From Verrucomicrobiia bacterium (GTDB lineage: Bacteria; Verrucomicrobiota; Verrucomicrobiia; Limisphaerales; UBA9464): a DNA stretch of 64,000 nucleotides. Location of the stretch: positions 1-64,000 of the forward strand of contig JAHCBB010000010.1 of assembly GCA_019634635.1 (NCBI GenBank), in the 5' to 3' direction. Made by a program: the position numbers and the translations under genes. Position 1 is the first letter of the stretch; the number at the start of each line of letters is the position of its first letter. Of this stretch, positions 27,309 to 37,425 are shown in pieces. Below the pieces are notes generated by a model that saw nothing but the letters and a program-made list of their open reading frames with translations, had not been told where the DNA came from and did not search any database.

Positions 27309-28613
27309 ATGACGAAGCTCTTTCTTGTGACGTTGATGGCCGCCTGGACCTGGACCTCGGTCGTGGCGGCGGACGAGGGAGCCGTATTCGACACCGCGAC
27401 GTCGTGGATGAACGCGCCCGGAAGCATCTCCATCGAGCGCGCTGCGACGGACGGACGGATCCACGTCCGATTTGATGGCTTCGTGGAGTCTGCAGCGGAA
27501 CTCGGCGGACCGTGGGTGCCGATGACCGCTGCCACGAGCCCTTTCCTGACCGGAGATCCTGACGGACTCCGATTCTATCGCGGAGGCGATTTGACCGACC
27601 CGGCGGCCTTCGGCTCCCGGTCGGTTGCCGAATGGATCATCGCGGGGCCGTTGCAGCAGCACTTCGAGCTCGCGTTCGCCGGGATGCCCGACGGAATCTT
27701 CCCGCCCCGTCGCGAGAAGCCGTACTTTGATGGCAGCGTGACGGTGGCGGGTCGGACGATTCCCGTCAGCTTGCGCGTACGCGGCAACTCCAGCCTTCAG
27801 GAGTGCCCGTTTCCCAAGATCAAATTGAAGGTGAGCCGCAAGGATCGGGAGGGGACGCCCTTCGCGAGCGCCCGGGAAGTCAAGATCGGCACGCACTGTG
27901 CCGAAGGAGGTCAGGGCTCCATCGGACGTCTGCGCGACGAGCGCGCCACCTTCCGCGAGGCTCTGGCCTACGAAGCGATGGAGCTTCTGGGGTTCGTCTC
28001 ACCAAAGGTCCGCCGGGCGCGGATTGAATTCCGGGACACCAGTCCGGGCGACGATCCGGAGTTGCGGGGCTGGACCGTCACCCGGATGGCCATGGTGCTG
28101 GAGGATCCAGAGGTCGTTGCCGAGCGCGATGGTGGCCGGGCGCTCAGCGACGAGGAGGTCGGCGCATTGACCAACGCCCGGTTCGGCGCCCAGCTGATTG
28201 CCGACCTCCGATTCCTTCATGTGCTCCTTGGGAACTGGGACTTCGTGCTGACCGAGGACGGCCGGGACCTCTGGAACACCGATGTCATCCGGCGGGGCGA
28301 TGGGGTGCTGGTTCCGCTGGCGGGCGACTTCGACCTCTGCTCGTGGGTGACGGCGCAGGTTCGCTCCTCCGCGCCTTGGGATTACCTCCCGGACCTGCCC
28401 GAGAGGGATCGCAATGTGCGCTTCGAACTGCAGACCCTCCGGCAATCGCTTCCCCACGCCACGTTTGATGCCGCCGCCGCCCGGTTTGCCGCTCGTCGTG
28501 CCGATTTGGAGCTTTTGGTCGCGGCGGCTCTTGTGGACGCAGCCGGCCGAACCAACGCTGCCGCCCATGTCACCACGTTCTTCAACGGTCTGACCGCGGT
28601 GGCCGGGCGTTGA
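27309..28613 (+). CDS. secreted CotH-like protein
   Basis: A 434-residue protein with a signal peptide at about residues 1-21 (MTKLFLVTLMAAWTWTSVVA region, cleaved after VAA). From about residue 150 it resembles the CotH family: VRGNSSLQ with KIKLKV, then FREALAYEAMELLG, a GNWDF motif and VPLAGDFDLCSWV, which parallel the substrate-fold and metal-binding blocks of the CotH kinase-like fold. Related bacterial proteins are usually secreted and attached to surface structures. The family call is moderate; kinase activity is unproven. It seems to be a single-gene unit. Confidence 0.62.
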   Translation: MTKLFLVTLMAAWTWTSVVAADEGAVFDTATSWMNAPGSISIERAATDGRIHVRFDGFVESAAELGGPWVPMTAATSPFLTGDPDGLRFYRGGDLTDPAAFGSRSVAEWIIAGPLQQHFELAFAGMPDGIFPPRREKPYFDGSVTVAGRTIPVSLRVRGNSSLQECPFPKIKLKVSRKDREGTPFASAREVKIGTHCAEGGQGSIGRLRDERATFREALAYEAMELLGFVSPKVRRARIEFRDTSPGDDPELRGWTVTRMAMVLEDPEVVAERDGGRALSDEEVGALTNARFGAQLIADLRFLHVLLGNWDFVLTEDGRDLWNTDVIRRGDGVLVPLAGDFDLCSWVTAQVRSSAPWDYLPDLPERDRNVRFELQTLRQSLPHATFDAAAARFAARRADLELLVAAALVDAAGRTNAAAHVTTFFNGLTAVAGR

Positions 28614-28780
28614 GCTGGTTTCCCGGGCGGTGCGCATCCCGGGAATGCCGAAGTACCTGTCAGCTGAACTTAATCCGTGATCAACTGGCTGACCGCCTGG
28701 CCGAATCCATGGCTTCAGCGCCCGTGTCGGGGACGGGCGACGACCTCCGGTGGTTGGATCCGGCTCGCTGGCGTTATCCG

Positions 28781-31531
28781 CTAATCTCTCGCGGGTATGT
28801 GCAATACCCGCAGCCAACCCTCCGTACCATCCCCAGGGACCACCGTGCCGATCTGGCTCAAATAGCCGTCCCCGGCGATGCCGGTTCCTGCGTTGGTCTC
28901 GGACTGCGTCAGGGAACTCCGTATCCTCGGCTGGTATTGCCGTCCAGGCTGGGTGAAAAGTTCGGCACGGAGTTGATTTTCTGCCAGATGCGGGTTGACC
29001 AGAAGCGAGTCGGAATCTGCAGGGAGGCGACGGATCAGTGGGCCTGGGCGACCGTCGGATCCGGCGAGAAGGATGGAACCATCCGGAAGGACGCCGCACG
29101 CCGTTATCCGGGTGAAGCCCTCAAACGCGGCCGTCGGGGCATCAAAGTTGTCGTCCACGCGGCCGTCCGGCAGCCATCGCCGGAGGGTCTGCGTTGCCAC
29201 TCCGCTTCCGCGAATGGGCGTCAGGAAGCCGCCTGCAGGAAGCCGGACGAGGCGCCGGTCAGGTTCAAGACCGACATCCGGGATGATCGGATTGCCGGCG
29301 AACGACCGGACTTCCTGGCCGGAGGCATTCCAGCGATGGAGCGGCATGCCCGTCACAACCGTTCCGTCTGTCTCTGGGAAGATCCCCCGGACCGGTAGTG
29401 AAATTCGTGCGAACTGCGGATCCGTGCGACCGTCCGGCAGCAGGCGGACCAGTCCGTAGGGGGCGGGGTTGGTGAGCATCCCTTCAAAGGAAATGCCGGC
29501 GCCTCCGGCGAAGAGCCGCCCATCGGGATCCAAAGCGAAGACATCCACCACCTGCCAGGGCTCAAAGGTTGGCGAGGCGTCAAATTCCGGATCGAGGGCG
29601 AAATCCGATGTCAGGCGGGCCATGCGAAATCTTGGAATCCCGGATACGCGGCTGAACCTGCCCGCGATCATCCAGTGTCCGTCCGGCAGTTCCAGCAGGG
29701 TGGTGACCGACGGCACATCCAGGTCGGGGAAGGCTCGTTCGGAACGCCTCCCGTCGGGAGTCAGCTCCGCCATCCCGGATGCCGGAGCGCCACCCAGCGA
29801 CGTAAAACTGCCGGTCACGAGGACCGTGCCGTCCGCCCTCAGCCGGAGATCCTCGACGCGGCCGACGCCTTCCACGAGGCCCGCCATGCCAAACCCGGGG
29901 TCCAGGAACCCCTCGGCGGTCAACCGGCCCACCAAGGGCACCGGGCCGGCTTCACCGGAACCGGCACCGAACAGGATCCGTCCGTCCGGTTGCGGTACCA
30001 GCCGGGTGACTGGAAACACGGTCATCAGCCGTTCACCAAACTGCGGTGCAACCCTCCCGGGGATCGGACTGCGGATCCCTGCGTCCGTCCGGCCCAGATC
30101 GAGCACATTCGTCCCGAGGTCATTCCAGGCCATCAGCTGGAACGTCGCGGGCACCACGCCCGCATCAACGGGCAGTCGCAGCCCCGGGTGGATGGCGCCG
30201 GGAATTGGCAGCCCGTCGCGCAGCCACTGCACGTTGGCGGAGGGACTTCCAGAAACCTCCGCCGCGAGGTGCAGGACCTCACCCTCAGCAATCCGATGGC
30301 GGGTCGCCTTGACCGCCAGCACGGGTTCGGATTCCGCCGGGCTGTACGCAAGCAACCGCGCCAGTCCTGGTCGTGGCACCCCGTTGACCGCTGAGAAGGA
30401 TCCGCTGATCCAAAGCCGCCCCTGATCGTCCAGCGTCATGGCCGAAACCGAGGAACCCGGAGGGTCGAGCGTCACTTGAAAGGAGGTGTCGAGGGAGCCG
30501 TTGGTCTCGACGCGGATGAGGGTTCCGACAGGACTTCCCGCCCAAGTCTCCATGGCTGGATCGCTGATCAGCAGGCGTCCGTCCGGTTGAACACAAATCA
30601 ACGACGATCCGGCGGGGTTCCCGTCAGGAAACACGCCCACGATCGCACCCATCTCGTCAACCACGGCGATGCGGCGATCCGGGGCTCCCCGCGGGGCCAC
30701 ATATTCGACCCGGACCACCACGGAATCGTCGGGACCAATGGTCAGTCCCGTGGGTCTGGCATTCATGAAGGGCGGTTCCGGCCTGGGCGTGATTCCGGAC
30801 AGAACGTCCGGATCTGCAGCGTTGGTCGGGCCGATGCCCAAGGCGCCTCCCGGATTCCAAGCGGGATCCGGCCGCCCATCGGCGAGCAGACGGACCAGGC
30901 CCGGCCGCTCCAATCCGCCTGCCGACAGGAAATTGCCTCCCACGATCAGACGCCCCTGGCGGTCGCTGACGACGGGCCCAGAGCCCATGCCGATGAGGAC
31001 CGATCCCTCCGAACTGACAAAATGGACCGGGTCTACCTGGCCATTCAGGCCGTATCCGGGGATTTCCCGTCCTTCCGCATTCTGTCGGGCAACCCTCAGT
31101 GCGGATGGGTTGAGCAAAAAGGAGCCGTCGGGTTGGGGAAACTGCCGGGTCAGAGGGGTTCGCTGGCGTGCGAACGTCCCGTCGGGTTGCTCCAGCCAGG
31201 TCGCCGCGAAGTCACTGGCCAGGAAGCCGCCCCAGGGGGTGGGAACGAGGTCGGAAACCGGGCCCGCCAGTGGCGCATGCAGCCGCCAGTCCGGATCGGC
31301 ACGGCCATCTGTGGACAAACGGCGCACGGAGTTCGCATCCGGCAGATGGAGGTAGTTCCCGACAACCACGAGGAATGCGTGGGGTCCCCGATGCTCGTCG
31401 CCGGGGGAAAACCCGGAATCCAAGATTCCGGATCCGGCGTTCGAGGTAAGGGAAGGCGTCAGGACGAGACCTGTGGCGGCGAGGATCCGAAGCAAAATCC
31501 GCCATGGGTTGAGGTTGCGGGAGGTTTTCAC
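28781..31531 (-). CDS. secreted delta-60 repeat protein with Ig-like domain
   Basis: A 916-residue protein with a signal peptide (about residues 1-32). It carries many delta-60 repeats of about 50-60 residues, seen in patterns such as RLLADGRPDPAWNPGG, RVETNGSLDTSFQ and RLTSDFALDPEFD, with alternating lines like DRQGRLIVGGNF and ALDPDGRLFAGG. These fold into beta-propellers. An Ig-like domain (around WLRDGLPIPGA) interrupts the array near residue 440. It is a likely surface or secreted binding protein. No enzymatic motif is visible. It is convergent with the CotH-like gene 167 bases away. Confidence 0.85.
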   Translation of the reverse strand: MKTSRNLNPWRILLRILAATGLVLTPSLTSNAGSGILDSGFSPGDEHRGPHAFLVVVGNYLHLPDANSVRRLSTDGRADPDWRLHAPLAGPVSDLVPTPWGGFLASDFAATWLEQPDGTFARQRTPLTRQFPQPDGSFLLNPSALRVARQNAEGREIPGYGLNGQVDPVHFVSSEGSVLIGMGSGPVVSDRQGRLIVGGNFLSAGGLERPGLVRLLADGRPDPAWNPGGALGIGPTNAADPDVLSGITPRPEPPFMNARPTGLTIGPDDSVVVRVEYVAPRGAPDRRIAVVDEMGAIVGVFPDGNPAGSSLICVQPDGRLLISDPAMETWAGSPVGTLIRVETNGSLDTSFQVTLDPPGSSVSAMTLDDQGRLWISGSFSAVNGVPRPGLARLLAYSPAESEPVLAVKATRHRIAEGEVLHLAAEVSGSPSANVQWLRDGLPIPGAIHPGLRLPVDAGVVPATFQLMAWNDLGTNVLDLGRTDAGIRSPIPGRVAPQFGERLMTVFPVTRLVPQPDGRILFGAGSGEAGPVPLVGRLTAEGFLDPGFGMAGLVEGVGRVEDLRLRADGTVLVTGSFTSLGGAPASGMAELTPDGRRSERAFPDLDVPSVTTLLELPDGHWMIAGRFSRVSGIPRFRMARLTSDFALDPEFDASPTFEPWQVVDVFALDPDGRLFAGGAGISFEGMLTNPAPYGLVRLLPDGRTDPQFARISLPVRGIFPETDGTVVTGMPLHRWNASGQEVRSFAGNPIIPDVGLEPDRRLVRLPAGGFLTPIRGSGVATQTLRRWLPDGRVDDNFDAPTAAFEGFTRITACGVLPDGSILLAGSDGRPGPLIRRLPADSDSLLVNPHLAENQLRAELFTQPGRQYQPRIRSSLTQSETNAGTGIAGDGYLSQIGTVVPGDGTEGWLRVLHIPARD

Positions 31532-31685
31532 AGGAGATGGATTTTCAGGATTGCAGTAGTAAACGGTAGGTCTGGAGATCCGGTGTTTGCAATGATAAAC
31601 TTCCCTTCATGAGTTAGCCGTGGATGTCCAGGGCCCCGGGTTCAGCGGGCTTTCCGTCTGATCGAAATGCCGATACGGTGCCGTC

Positions 31686-31943
31686 ATGAAACCATCGGCG
31701 CGCGACGAGCTTCTGAGGCGGATCTGGATTGACCCGGGCCGCTGCGGCGGCAAGCCCTGCATCCGGGGGCACCGCATTTGGGTTTCGCTGATTCTTGACT
31801 TGCTGGCGTCCGGCAGTCCCGTCGAAGAGATCCTCAAGGACTACCCTGGCCTTGAGCGCGAGGACATCCGTGCATGCCTTGCCTACGGCTCGGAGATGAC
31901 TCGGGAGCGCTACGTGGAGATCGCCTTGGAAGGGCACGCGTGA
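31686..31943 (+). CDS. DUF433-family antitoxin
   Basis: An 85-residue protein with the DUF433 pattern IWIDPGRCGGKPCIRGHRI and EEILKDYPGLEREDIRACLAY, a winged-helix fold. DUF433 genes are often paired with DUF5615 PIN-like toxins, and a DUF5615-type frame overlaps its end by 4 bases (GTGA). It would act as antitoxin and autoregulator. Since the toxin is truncated, the antitoxin is now an orphan or a relic that still represses its promoter. Confidence 0.85.
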   Translation: MKPSARDELLRRIWIDPGRCGGKPCIRGHRIWVSLILDLLASGSPVEEILKDYPGLEREDIRACLAYGSEMTRERYVEIALEGHA

Positions 31944-32045
31944 AGTTGAAACTCGACGAGAATCTTGGCGAACGTGGTCGGGCGGTTCTTTCCCAAGCCG
32001 GTCACGACGTAGTCACGGTGGTGGAACAGGGTATGGCGGCCGGAC
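31940..32045 (+). pseudogene. truncated DUF5615 (PIN-like) toxin gene
   Basis: From the GTG at 31940 the frame reads MKLKLDENLGERGRAVL then AGHDVVTVVEQGMAAG, the conserved start of DUF5615 proteins (first acidic residue in LDEN). Family members run to about 110-120 residues, with further acidic catalytic residues. Here similarity ends near residue 35, and the frame continues into sequence antisense to the next gene's 3' end. The toxin is therefore very likely inactive. The deletion joint is near 32045. Confidence 0.65.
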
Positions 32046-32089
32046 TACAAAGCCTCCCACGGAGGCTGGGGAAATCTGGCGAACGTCGT

Positions 32090-32893
32090 TCAGCGCTGCG
32101 ATTCCAACGTCATCAACTGAAAGAGAGGGCTGGCCTCCGGAAGCGATTCCCTGGCCTTGGTAATGGCATCGGAAAGTTTGGCGGCTTCGAGTTGCCCGGC
32201 ACCGCCCACGGTGTCCTTCACGATCTGATCGGCAGCCGACGTCGCATCGTCCGTGGACGGTTCCAGGAGGGGCAGCTCACCCAGCACGATCTGCCAGTTG
32301 TTCAGGATCCGCCACGCCTGGTACGACCAATACTGGCGGACTTCGGGCGGCGTTACCGGGCTCACCAGGTCCTTCGCGTCTGCCATGGCGACCAGGGCCG
32401 TCCTGAAACGGGACTCATACTGCGGATAGCTGGCGCGGACATCCTCCCGGCCTCCGGCCTCCAGGCGCTGCTTGACCCGGGAGTCCTCCACCAACCCGGG
32501 CACCATGGTGAGGATTACGGCGTCGCGGGAGTGATTCCACCGCCCGTCGTTGGGGTCCAACCGCTCCAGAGCCGTCTGGCCACGGGACACGCTTTCCAGG
32601 GCGTTTGTGAATTCCCCGCCGCGCCATTGGGAAACGGCCCGCAGAGTCCACGCGTTGGGTTGCAGGCGGGGATCCAGCGTGGCGATGAAATCTGGTGTCA
32701 GCTCACCGGCCACCTCCCGATACTGGTGGGCTGGCTCGATGAAGGGATCCGCAAAGCGCTGGTTGTCGGCCTGAACCGCCTTCTCAAACCGGTTCTGGAC
32801 ATCGCGATACTTCAGGGTGGAGCAGCCGGTCAGGACCGCCATGCCGGCGACGAGCGCGAGCTTGAGAAACGCCGGGAAACGAATCGGATTCAT
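32090..32893 (-). CDS. lipoprotein of unknown function
   Basis: A 267-residue protein from the ATG at 32893. A signal peptide ends in the lipobox VLTGC, so the mature protein begins at a lipid-modified Cys and is membrane-anchored. The body is helical, with alternating charged and hydrophobic residues and some TPR-like character around ALESVSRGQTALERLD. No catalytic motif is seen. It lies 38 bases downstream of a 593-residue unknown on the same strand and is probably cotranscribed with it. Confidence 0.75.
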   Translation of the reverse strand: MNPIRFPAFLKLALVAGMAVLTGCSTLKYRDVQNRFEKAVQADNQRFADPFIEPAHQYREVAGELTPDFIATLDPRLQPNAWTLRAVSQWRGGEFTNALESVSRGQTALERLDPNDGRWNHSRDAVILTMVPGLVEDSRVKQRLEAGGREDVRASYPQYESRFRTALVAMADAKDLVSPVTPPEVRQYWSYQAWRILNNWQIVLGELPLLEPSTDDATSAADQIVKDTVGGAGQLEAAKLSDAITKARESLPEASPLFQLMTLESQR

Positions 32894-32931
32894 GATTGAA
32901 TGAGGTTGAAGTTGCGGCTCGGGGTGCGGAA

Positions 32932-34713
32932 TCAGGCCTGGCGCAAACTGGCCAGGGCGGCGGCCTTCACCTCGGCGGCATCCTCCAGGGAGAGGTCGTC
33001 CCAAAGGACCGCGTGCAGCAGGGCCTCCGCGACTGTCGGAAGATTGGCCCCATTGATCCGGCCGGAGAGGGCGCCCCGTGCGAGTTGGAGGGTCCGGGAA
33101 AGGGTTTCGCCGACGAGGGCGGGACGGCTCTCGATGAACGTCTGGAGGTTCGCCGAGGCGAGCGGCAGCATCCGGGCGGCCACTGCGATCAGCGTTTCCC
33201 GGGTCCAGATCTTGCGGGGACCGGGAGCCGCGACGAAGGCGGACACCACCTGGTGCAGGATCTGGAACAGTGCGTTGCTGGCGGGACTCGCCGACGCCGT
33301 GTCAATCAACAGGCGGCCGTTGTCGAGGGCGGCCTGGAGGGCGATGCGCACCAGGCTCAGGAAGCCGTCGCCGCTGGTGACCGCGGTGGGATCCTCGCCC
33401 AGGGCGCGGGCCACCGACGCAATGACCTGGGCGAGCACCGTTTTCCCCGGGTCCCCGCCAGCGTCGCCGAGCAGGTGCTCCGGATGGCGGGCCACCTCGC
33501 CGAGGACCACCCGCGTCAGTTCCAGCACCTGGCGGCGGGACAGCAGATCCTGGATGCTTCCACCGCCGGCCAGCCGCGACGAAAGACTTCCCGCCATTGC
33601 CGCCAGGGCATCGGCGAGCAACTGCTCCTGCGGATGCTGCGGATCCATCAGCAGTTCCATGTTTTCACGCGCGACCTCCAGCGCCTCATGCAGCACGGCG
33701 CCCGCGGTCTCTGCGGAGAACAGCCGCTTCCATTTCCGATCGCCGAGAACGGCCGCGGTCCGCGAGATGAGCGACTGGAGGACCTTGCGGTCGGTCATCA
33801 CCTCCGGATGCTCCGCCGCCGTCCGCAGGGCGCTTTTGAAGATCAGTTCCAGCGACTGGTTGTTGAACAGGTCCTCCTGGCCCTGGAGTCCCTGAAGGAC
33901 CTGTCCCAGCGTCTCCTTGACGAACAGGGCCGCATCGTCGTCCGGAAGGAACAGGTCCACGTCCGAAACCAAAGCCCCGGCGGCGCCCCGGAGCAGGCTG
34001 GTTCCAATGCGGCGGAAGAATTGTTGCCGGCGGGTCTCATCCTCATCGGCCACCGCCCGGCGCAGGTCCTCGGCCACCGCACCCGTGATCCCGGCGAAGA
34101 GGACCTTGAGCCGTTCGTCATCAACCTTCAGCGCCGCATGGTTGCTGAGGGCCGACAGGGCGGCTCCAAGGAGATCCGCCAGGATCTGCCGTCCGGCGCC
34201 CTCGGCGAAGTCCGTCTCCTTCAATCCGCCAATGAAGGCGCCGAGCACGCGCTTCGCCCCGGAATTGCGCCCCATGGCCTCCGGATGCGTGGCGAAGTAA
34301 TCAATGCCGATCTCCACCACCGTTCCAAACACCCGCCGCACCGGATTCCGGGCGCCAAACTTCGCATCGAACTGCCCGAGGCCCGCCAATTGCCCGACCA
34401 GCTCCAACTGACGCTGGTTGACGTCGGACACCGGAACCACACCCGCCAGCTCCACGGAGCGCATGGCTCGGTAGATCTGGACCAGTTGCGCCGTGTCCTC
34501 TTCCAGGCCGTGGCATGGCTGTCCGGACTTGAACAATTCCCGGTGGTCCCGGAAGAACGCCATGGCCTCGCCCTGGGTGACGCTGCCCACCAGTTCCCCA
34601 AGGGGCATCAGCAGGGGCCGCTGGGCGGTTTCGTCCACAAGCACGTCGTTGATCTTGCGGCCGAGTTTGATGCCGGCTTCGACGGCAAAGAGGACCAGAT
34701 TCGGGTCCATCAT
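32932..34713 (-). CDS. conserved helical protein of unknown function
   Basis: A 593-residue protein starting at ATG 34713 (a second ATG follows directly). It is almost entirely alpha-helical, rich in Ala and Leu, with no signal peptide and no clear membrane segment. A gentle repeat of about 60-90 residues recurs, each with a motif like DLLSRRQVLELTRVVLGEV or ETLGQVLQGLQG, suggesting a helical-repeat scaffold. Cysteines are nearly absent. I do not recognise the family. The lipoprotein gene follows after 38 bases, so an envelope-associated pair is possible. Confidence 0.7.
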   Translation of the reverse strand: MMDPNLVLFAVEAGIKLGRKINDVLVDETAQRPLLMPLGELVGSVTQGEAMAFFRDHRELFKSGQPCHGLEEDTAQLVQIYRAMRSVELAGVVPVSDVNQRQLELVGQLAGLGQFDAKFGARNPVRRVFGTVVEIGIDYFATHPEAMGRNSGAKRVLGAFIGGLKETDFAEGAGRQILADLLGAALSALSNHAALKVDDERLKVLFAGITGAVAEDLRRAVADEDETRRQQFFRRIGTSLLRGAAGALVSDVDLFLPDDDAALFVKETLGQVLQGLQGQEDLFNNQSLELIFKSALRTAAEHPEVMTDRKVLQSLISRTAAVLGDRKWKRLFSAETAGAVLHEALEVARENMELLMDPQHPQEQLLADALAAMAGSLSSRLAGGGSIQDLLSRRQVLELTRVVLGEVARHPEHLLGDAGGDPGKTVLAQVIASVARALGEDPTAVTSGDGFLSLVRIALQAALDNGRLLIDTASASPASNALFQILHQVVSAFVAAPGPRKIWTRETLIAVAARMLPLASANLQTFIESRPALVGETLSRTLQLARGALSGRINGANLPTVAEALLHAVLWDDLSLEDAAEVKAAALASLRQA

Positions 34714-34888
34714 GGGAGCATGGGGTTGACCGTTGAAATTCAGGCCCGAAAGGTGCCGAGGGGAACCGATGAAAGGGTCCGTCAGCGTGCACGGGGAAAC
34801 CAGACAAAAGCGTTCCCAACGCAATCTGCCTGCCCACGCAGTGGTGCCCGCAGCTGATGGAACGTTGGGTGCCCGGTCAAAAAGTGCT
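34714..34888. other. spacer between helical-protein start and tandem repeat array
   Basis: This 175-base stretch should contain the promoter for the minus-strand helical protein and lipoprotein pair. No clear motif was identified. Confidence 0.35.
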
Positions 34889-35432
34889 CACCATCGGAGG
34901 GGGAGCTGGAGTCCCACCAGCGGGTGAGGTCGGTGGGGCGAGGCTCCTGCCGAGCCGTGCGTGCGACTGCAAGCGGGGCCTGTGGGGACTCCACAAGCGG
35001 ACGGCTCAGGAGGACCTTCGCCGCACCATCGGAAGGCGAGCTCGAGCCCCACCAGCGGGTGAGGTCGGTGGGGCGGGGCTCCTGCCGAGCCGTGCGCGCG
35101 ACTGCAAGCGGGACCTGTGGGGACTCCACAAGCGGACGGCTCAGGAGGACCTTCGCCCCACCATCGGAAGGCGAGCTCGAGCCCCACCAGGGGGTGAGGT
35201 CGGTGGGGCGGGGCTCCTGCCGAGCCGTGCGTGCGACTGCAAGCGGGACCTGTGGGGACTCCACAAGCGGACGGCTCAGGAGGACCTTCGCCCCACCATC
35301 GGAAGGCGAGCTCGAGCCCCACCAGCGGGTGAGGTCGGTGGGGCGAGGCTCCTGCCGAGCCGTGCGTGCGACTGCAAGCGGGACCTGTGGGGACTCCACA
35401 AGCGGACGGCGCAGGAGGACCTTTGCCCTACC
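34889..35432. repeat. tandem array of four 135-bp repeats
   Basis: Four consecutive units of exactly 135 bases (matching landmarks at 34925, 35060, 35195 and 35330) differ at only a few positions. A partial unit of about 33 bases precedes them. Each unit contains the perfect hairpin GGCTC-CTGCC-GAGCC (first at 34942-34956) and a block GTGGGGACTCCAC. Because 135 is divisible by three, all frames stay open and produce false long ORFs. Related elements occur near 49,100 and at 53,296 and 53,679, so this is a dispersed repeat family. Origin and function are unknown. Confidence 0.92.
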
Positions 35433-35520
35433 GGGTCACGCCGTCAGCATGGGTGGAACTTCGGCATCCGTGGTTGCCCGGCCAATCGGCTGCCGGACAT
35501 GCCCTCCGACCCCGGGGACC

Positions 35521-37356
35521 CTACTCCGCCACGAAGCGGAGCTTGCGGGACTTTTCGGCCCGCTTGCGCTGGTTCTCGTCGAGGATTTTCTTGCGCAGAC
35601 GCAGGCTCTTCGGCGTCGCCTCGACGTATTCGTCCACGTCAATGTACTCCAGCGCACGCTCCAGGCTGAGCTTGAGAGGGGCGTTGAGCTGGATGCCCTT
35701 GCCATCCCCCTGGGACCGCATGTTGGTGAGCTTCTTCTCCTTTACCGGATTGACCGGGATGTCCTCCTCGCGGGCGTTCTCGCCGACGATCTGCCCGACG
35801 TAGACGGCGTCGCCCGGCACGACCATCAGGCGTCCGCGTTCCTGCACCATGTTGAGGGCGTAGGACGTCGCCTCCCCGGCCTCCATGGCCACGAGGGATC
35901 CGTTCTTGCGGGCGGCAATTTCGCCGCGGTCGGGTCCGTATTCGTGGAACAGGTGGCTCATCACCCCCATGCCCTTGGTGGAATTGACGAGGTCGGTCTC
36001 GAATCCGATCAGCCCGCGCATCGGAACGAGGGCCTCGACGGAAACCTGATTTCCCACGTGGTTCATCCCGGTGATCTGGGCCTTGCGATGGGAGAGGTTC
36101 TCAAGGATGGCGCCGAGGTTTTCCGACGGCACGTCCACGAACACCTTTTCGATCGGCTCCAGCGGGTTGCCGTCGGCATCCTTCTTCCAGAGCACCTCGG
36201 GACGCGACACCAGCACCTCATAGCCTTCGCGGCGCATCTGCTCGACCAGGATGGCGATTTGCATCTCACCGCGTCCGGAGACGGAGAACACCTTGGGATC
36301 CGGCGTCTGGGCCACCCGGAGCGCCACGTTCGTGCGGGTTTCCTTCACCAGCCGTTCCCAAAGGTGCCGGGCGGTGACCATCTTGCCCTCCTGTCCGGAC
36401 AGCGGGCCGTCGTTGACCGCGAATTCCATCTGGATCGTCGGCGGATCGGTGGGGATGTACGGCAGCGCCGGGCGGGCCTCGCTGTCGCAGATCGTCTCGC
36501 CGATGAACACCTCCTCGAAGCCCGTGATGCCGACGATGTCGCCGGCGTGGGCCTCCTGGATCTCGATGCGCTTCATCCCCTCAAAATGGTAGATGGCGGT
36601 GACCTTGTTTCGGGTGATCCGGCCGCTGCCATGGCGGCAGATGGCGGGATCGCCGACGCGCACCTTGCCCTCGTAGATCTTGCCGAACGCGATCCGGCCC
36701 AGGTAGTCGCTGTAATCCAGGTTGGCCACGAGCAACTGGAACCCGTCGCCGGCATGGGCGCGCGGCGGCGGGATGTGCCGGGTGATCGCCTCAAAGAGCG
36801 GTTCCATGGTGCCCGTGACGTGGTCGAGTTCGACCTTGGCGTAGCCCTCCTTGGCCGAGCAGTAGATGAAGGGGAAGTCGAGTTGCTCGTCCGTGGCATT
36901 CAGCGCCATGAACAGCTCGAACACCTGGTCGAGCACCTTCTTGGGCTGGGCGTTCTCCCGGTCAATCTTGTTGATCACCACGATCGGCTTGGCCCCGGCC
37001 TCCAGCGCCTTGCGCAGTACAAACCGCGTCTGCGCCTGCGGACCCTCGGCCGAATCCACGACGAGCAGCACGCCGTCAATCATGTTCATGATCCGCTCGA
37101 CCTCGCCTCCGAAGTCGGCGTGGCCCGGGGTGTCCACGATGTTGATGTGGTAGTTCTTGTATTTGAAGGCCGCATTCTTGGCCCGGATGGTGATGCCCTT
37201 CTCCTTCTCCAGATCCATGGAGTCCATGAGGCGTTCCTCACGGATTTCGTGCTGGTTTTCGCGGAAGGTGCCGGATTGCTTCAGCAGGCAGTCCACCAGG
37301 GTGGTCTTGCCGTGGTCCACGTGGGCGATGATGGCGATGTTCCGGATGTGCAACAT
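35521..37356 (-). CDS. typA: ribosome-associated GTPase TypA/BipA
   Basis: A 611-residue translational GTPase from ATG 37356. The G1 loop AHVDHGKTT starts at residue 11. A switch I element [14 protein letters not shown] (G3) and NKID (G4) follow, then EF-G-like domains 2, 3 and 5 and the BipA-specific C-terminal domain with [15 protein letters not shown] near the end. Length and motif order match the family (about 600-615 residues). BipA acts in ribosome assembly and stress adaptation in other bacteria. It sits as a housekeeping gene next to the repeat array. Confidence 0.96.
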   Translation of the reverse strand: MLHIRNIAIIAHVDHGKTTLVDCLLKQSGTFRENQHEIREERLMDSMDLEKEKGITIRAKNAAFKYKNYHINIVDTPGHADFGGEVERIMNMIDGVLLVVDSAEGPQAQTRFVLRKALEAGAKPIVVINKIDRENAQPKKVLDQVFELFMALNATDEQLDFPFIYCSAKEGYAKVELDHVTGTMEPLFEAITRHIPPPRAHAGDGFQLLVANLDYSDYLGRIAFGKIYEGKVRVGDPAICRHGSGRITRNKVTAIYHFEGMKRIEIQEAHAGDIVGITGFEEVFIGETICDSEARPALPYIPTDPPTIQMEFAVNDGPLSGQEGKMVTARHLWERLVKETRTNVALRVAQTPDPKVFSVSGRGEMQIAILVEQMRREGYEVLVSRPEVLWKKDADGNPLEPIEKVFVDVPSENLGAILENLSHRKAQITGMNHVGNQVSVEALVPMRGLIGFETDLVNSTKGMGVMSHLFHEYGPDRGEIAARKNGSLVAMEAGEATSYALNMVQERGRLMVVPGDAVYVGQIVGENAREEDIPVNPVKEKKLTNMRSQGDGKGIQLNAPLKLSLERALEYIDVDEYVEATPKSLRLRKKILDENQRKRAEKSRKLRFVAE

Positions 37357-37425
37357 AAGGGCAGGCCTGCGGACAGGCGAGCCGGGAACCATGGCCAGTG
37401 GGCGGGGAAGGTCAAGCACGGGCGC

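Noticed and set aside
32896..34857. 653-codon plus-strand ORF opposite the helical protein
   Set aside because: High GC content creates long antisense frames; the minus-strand frame has an even helical pattern and a linked lipoprotein gene.
34889..35432. CRISPR array
   Set aside because: Whole 135-base units repeat without variable spacers, and no cas genes are nearby.
34782..35669. Long ORFs on both strands across the 135-bp array
   Set aside because: The repeat length is divisible by three, so open frames are a by-product. The translations are repetitive and have no recognisable domain.
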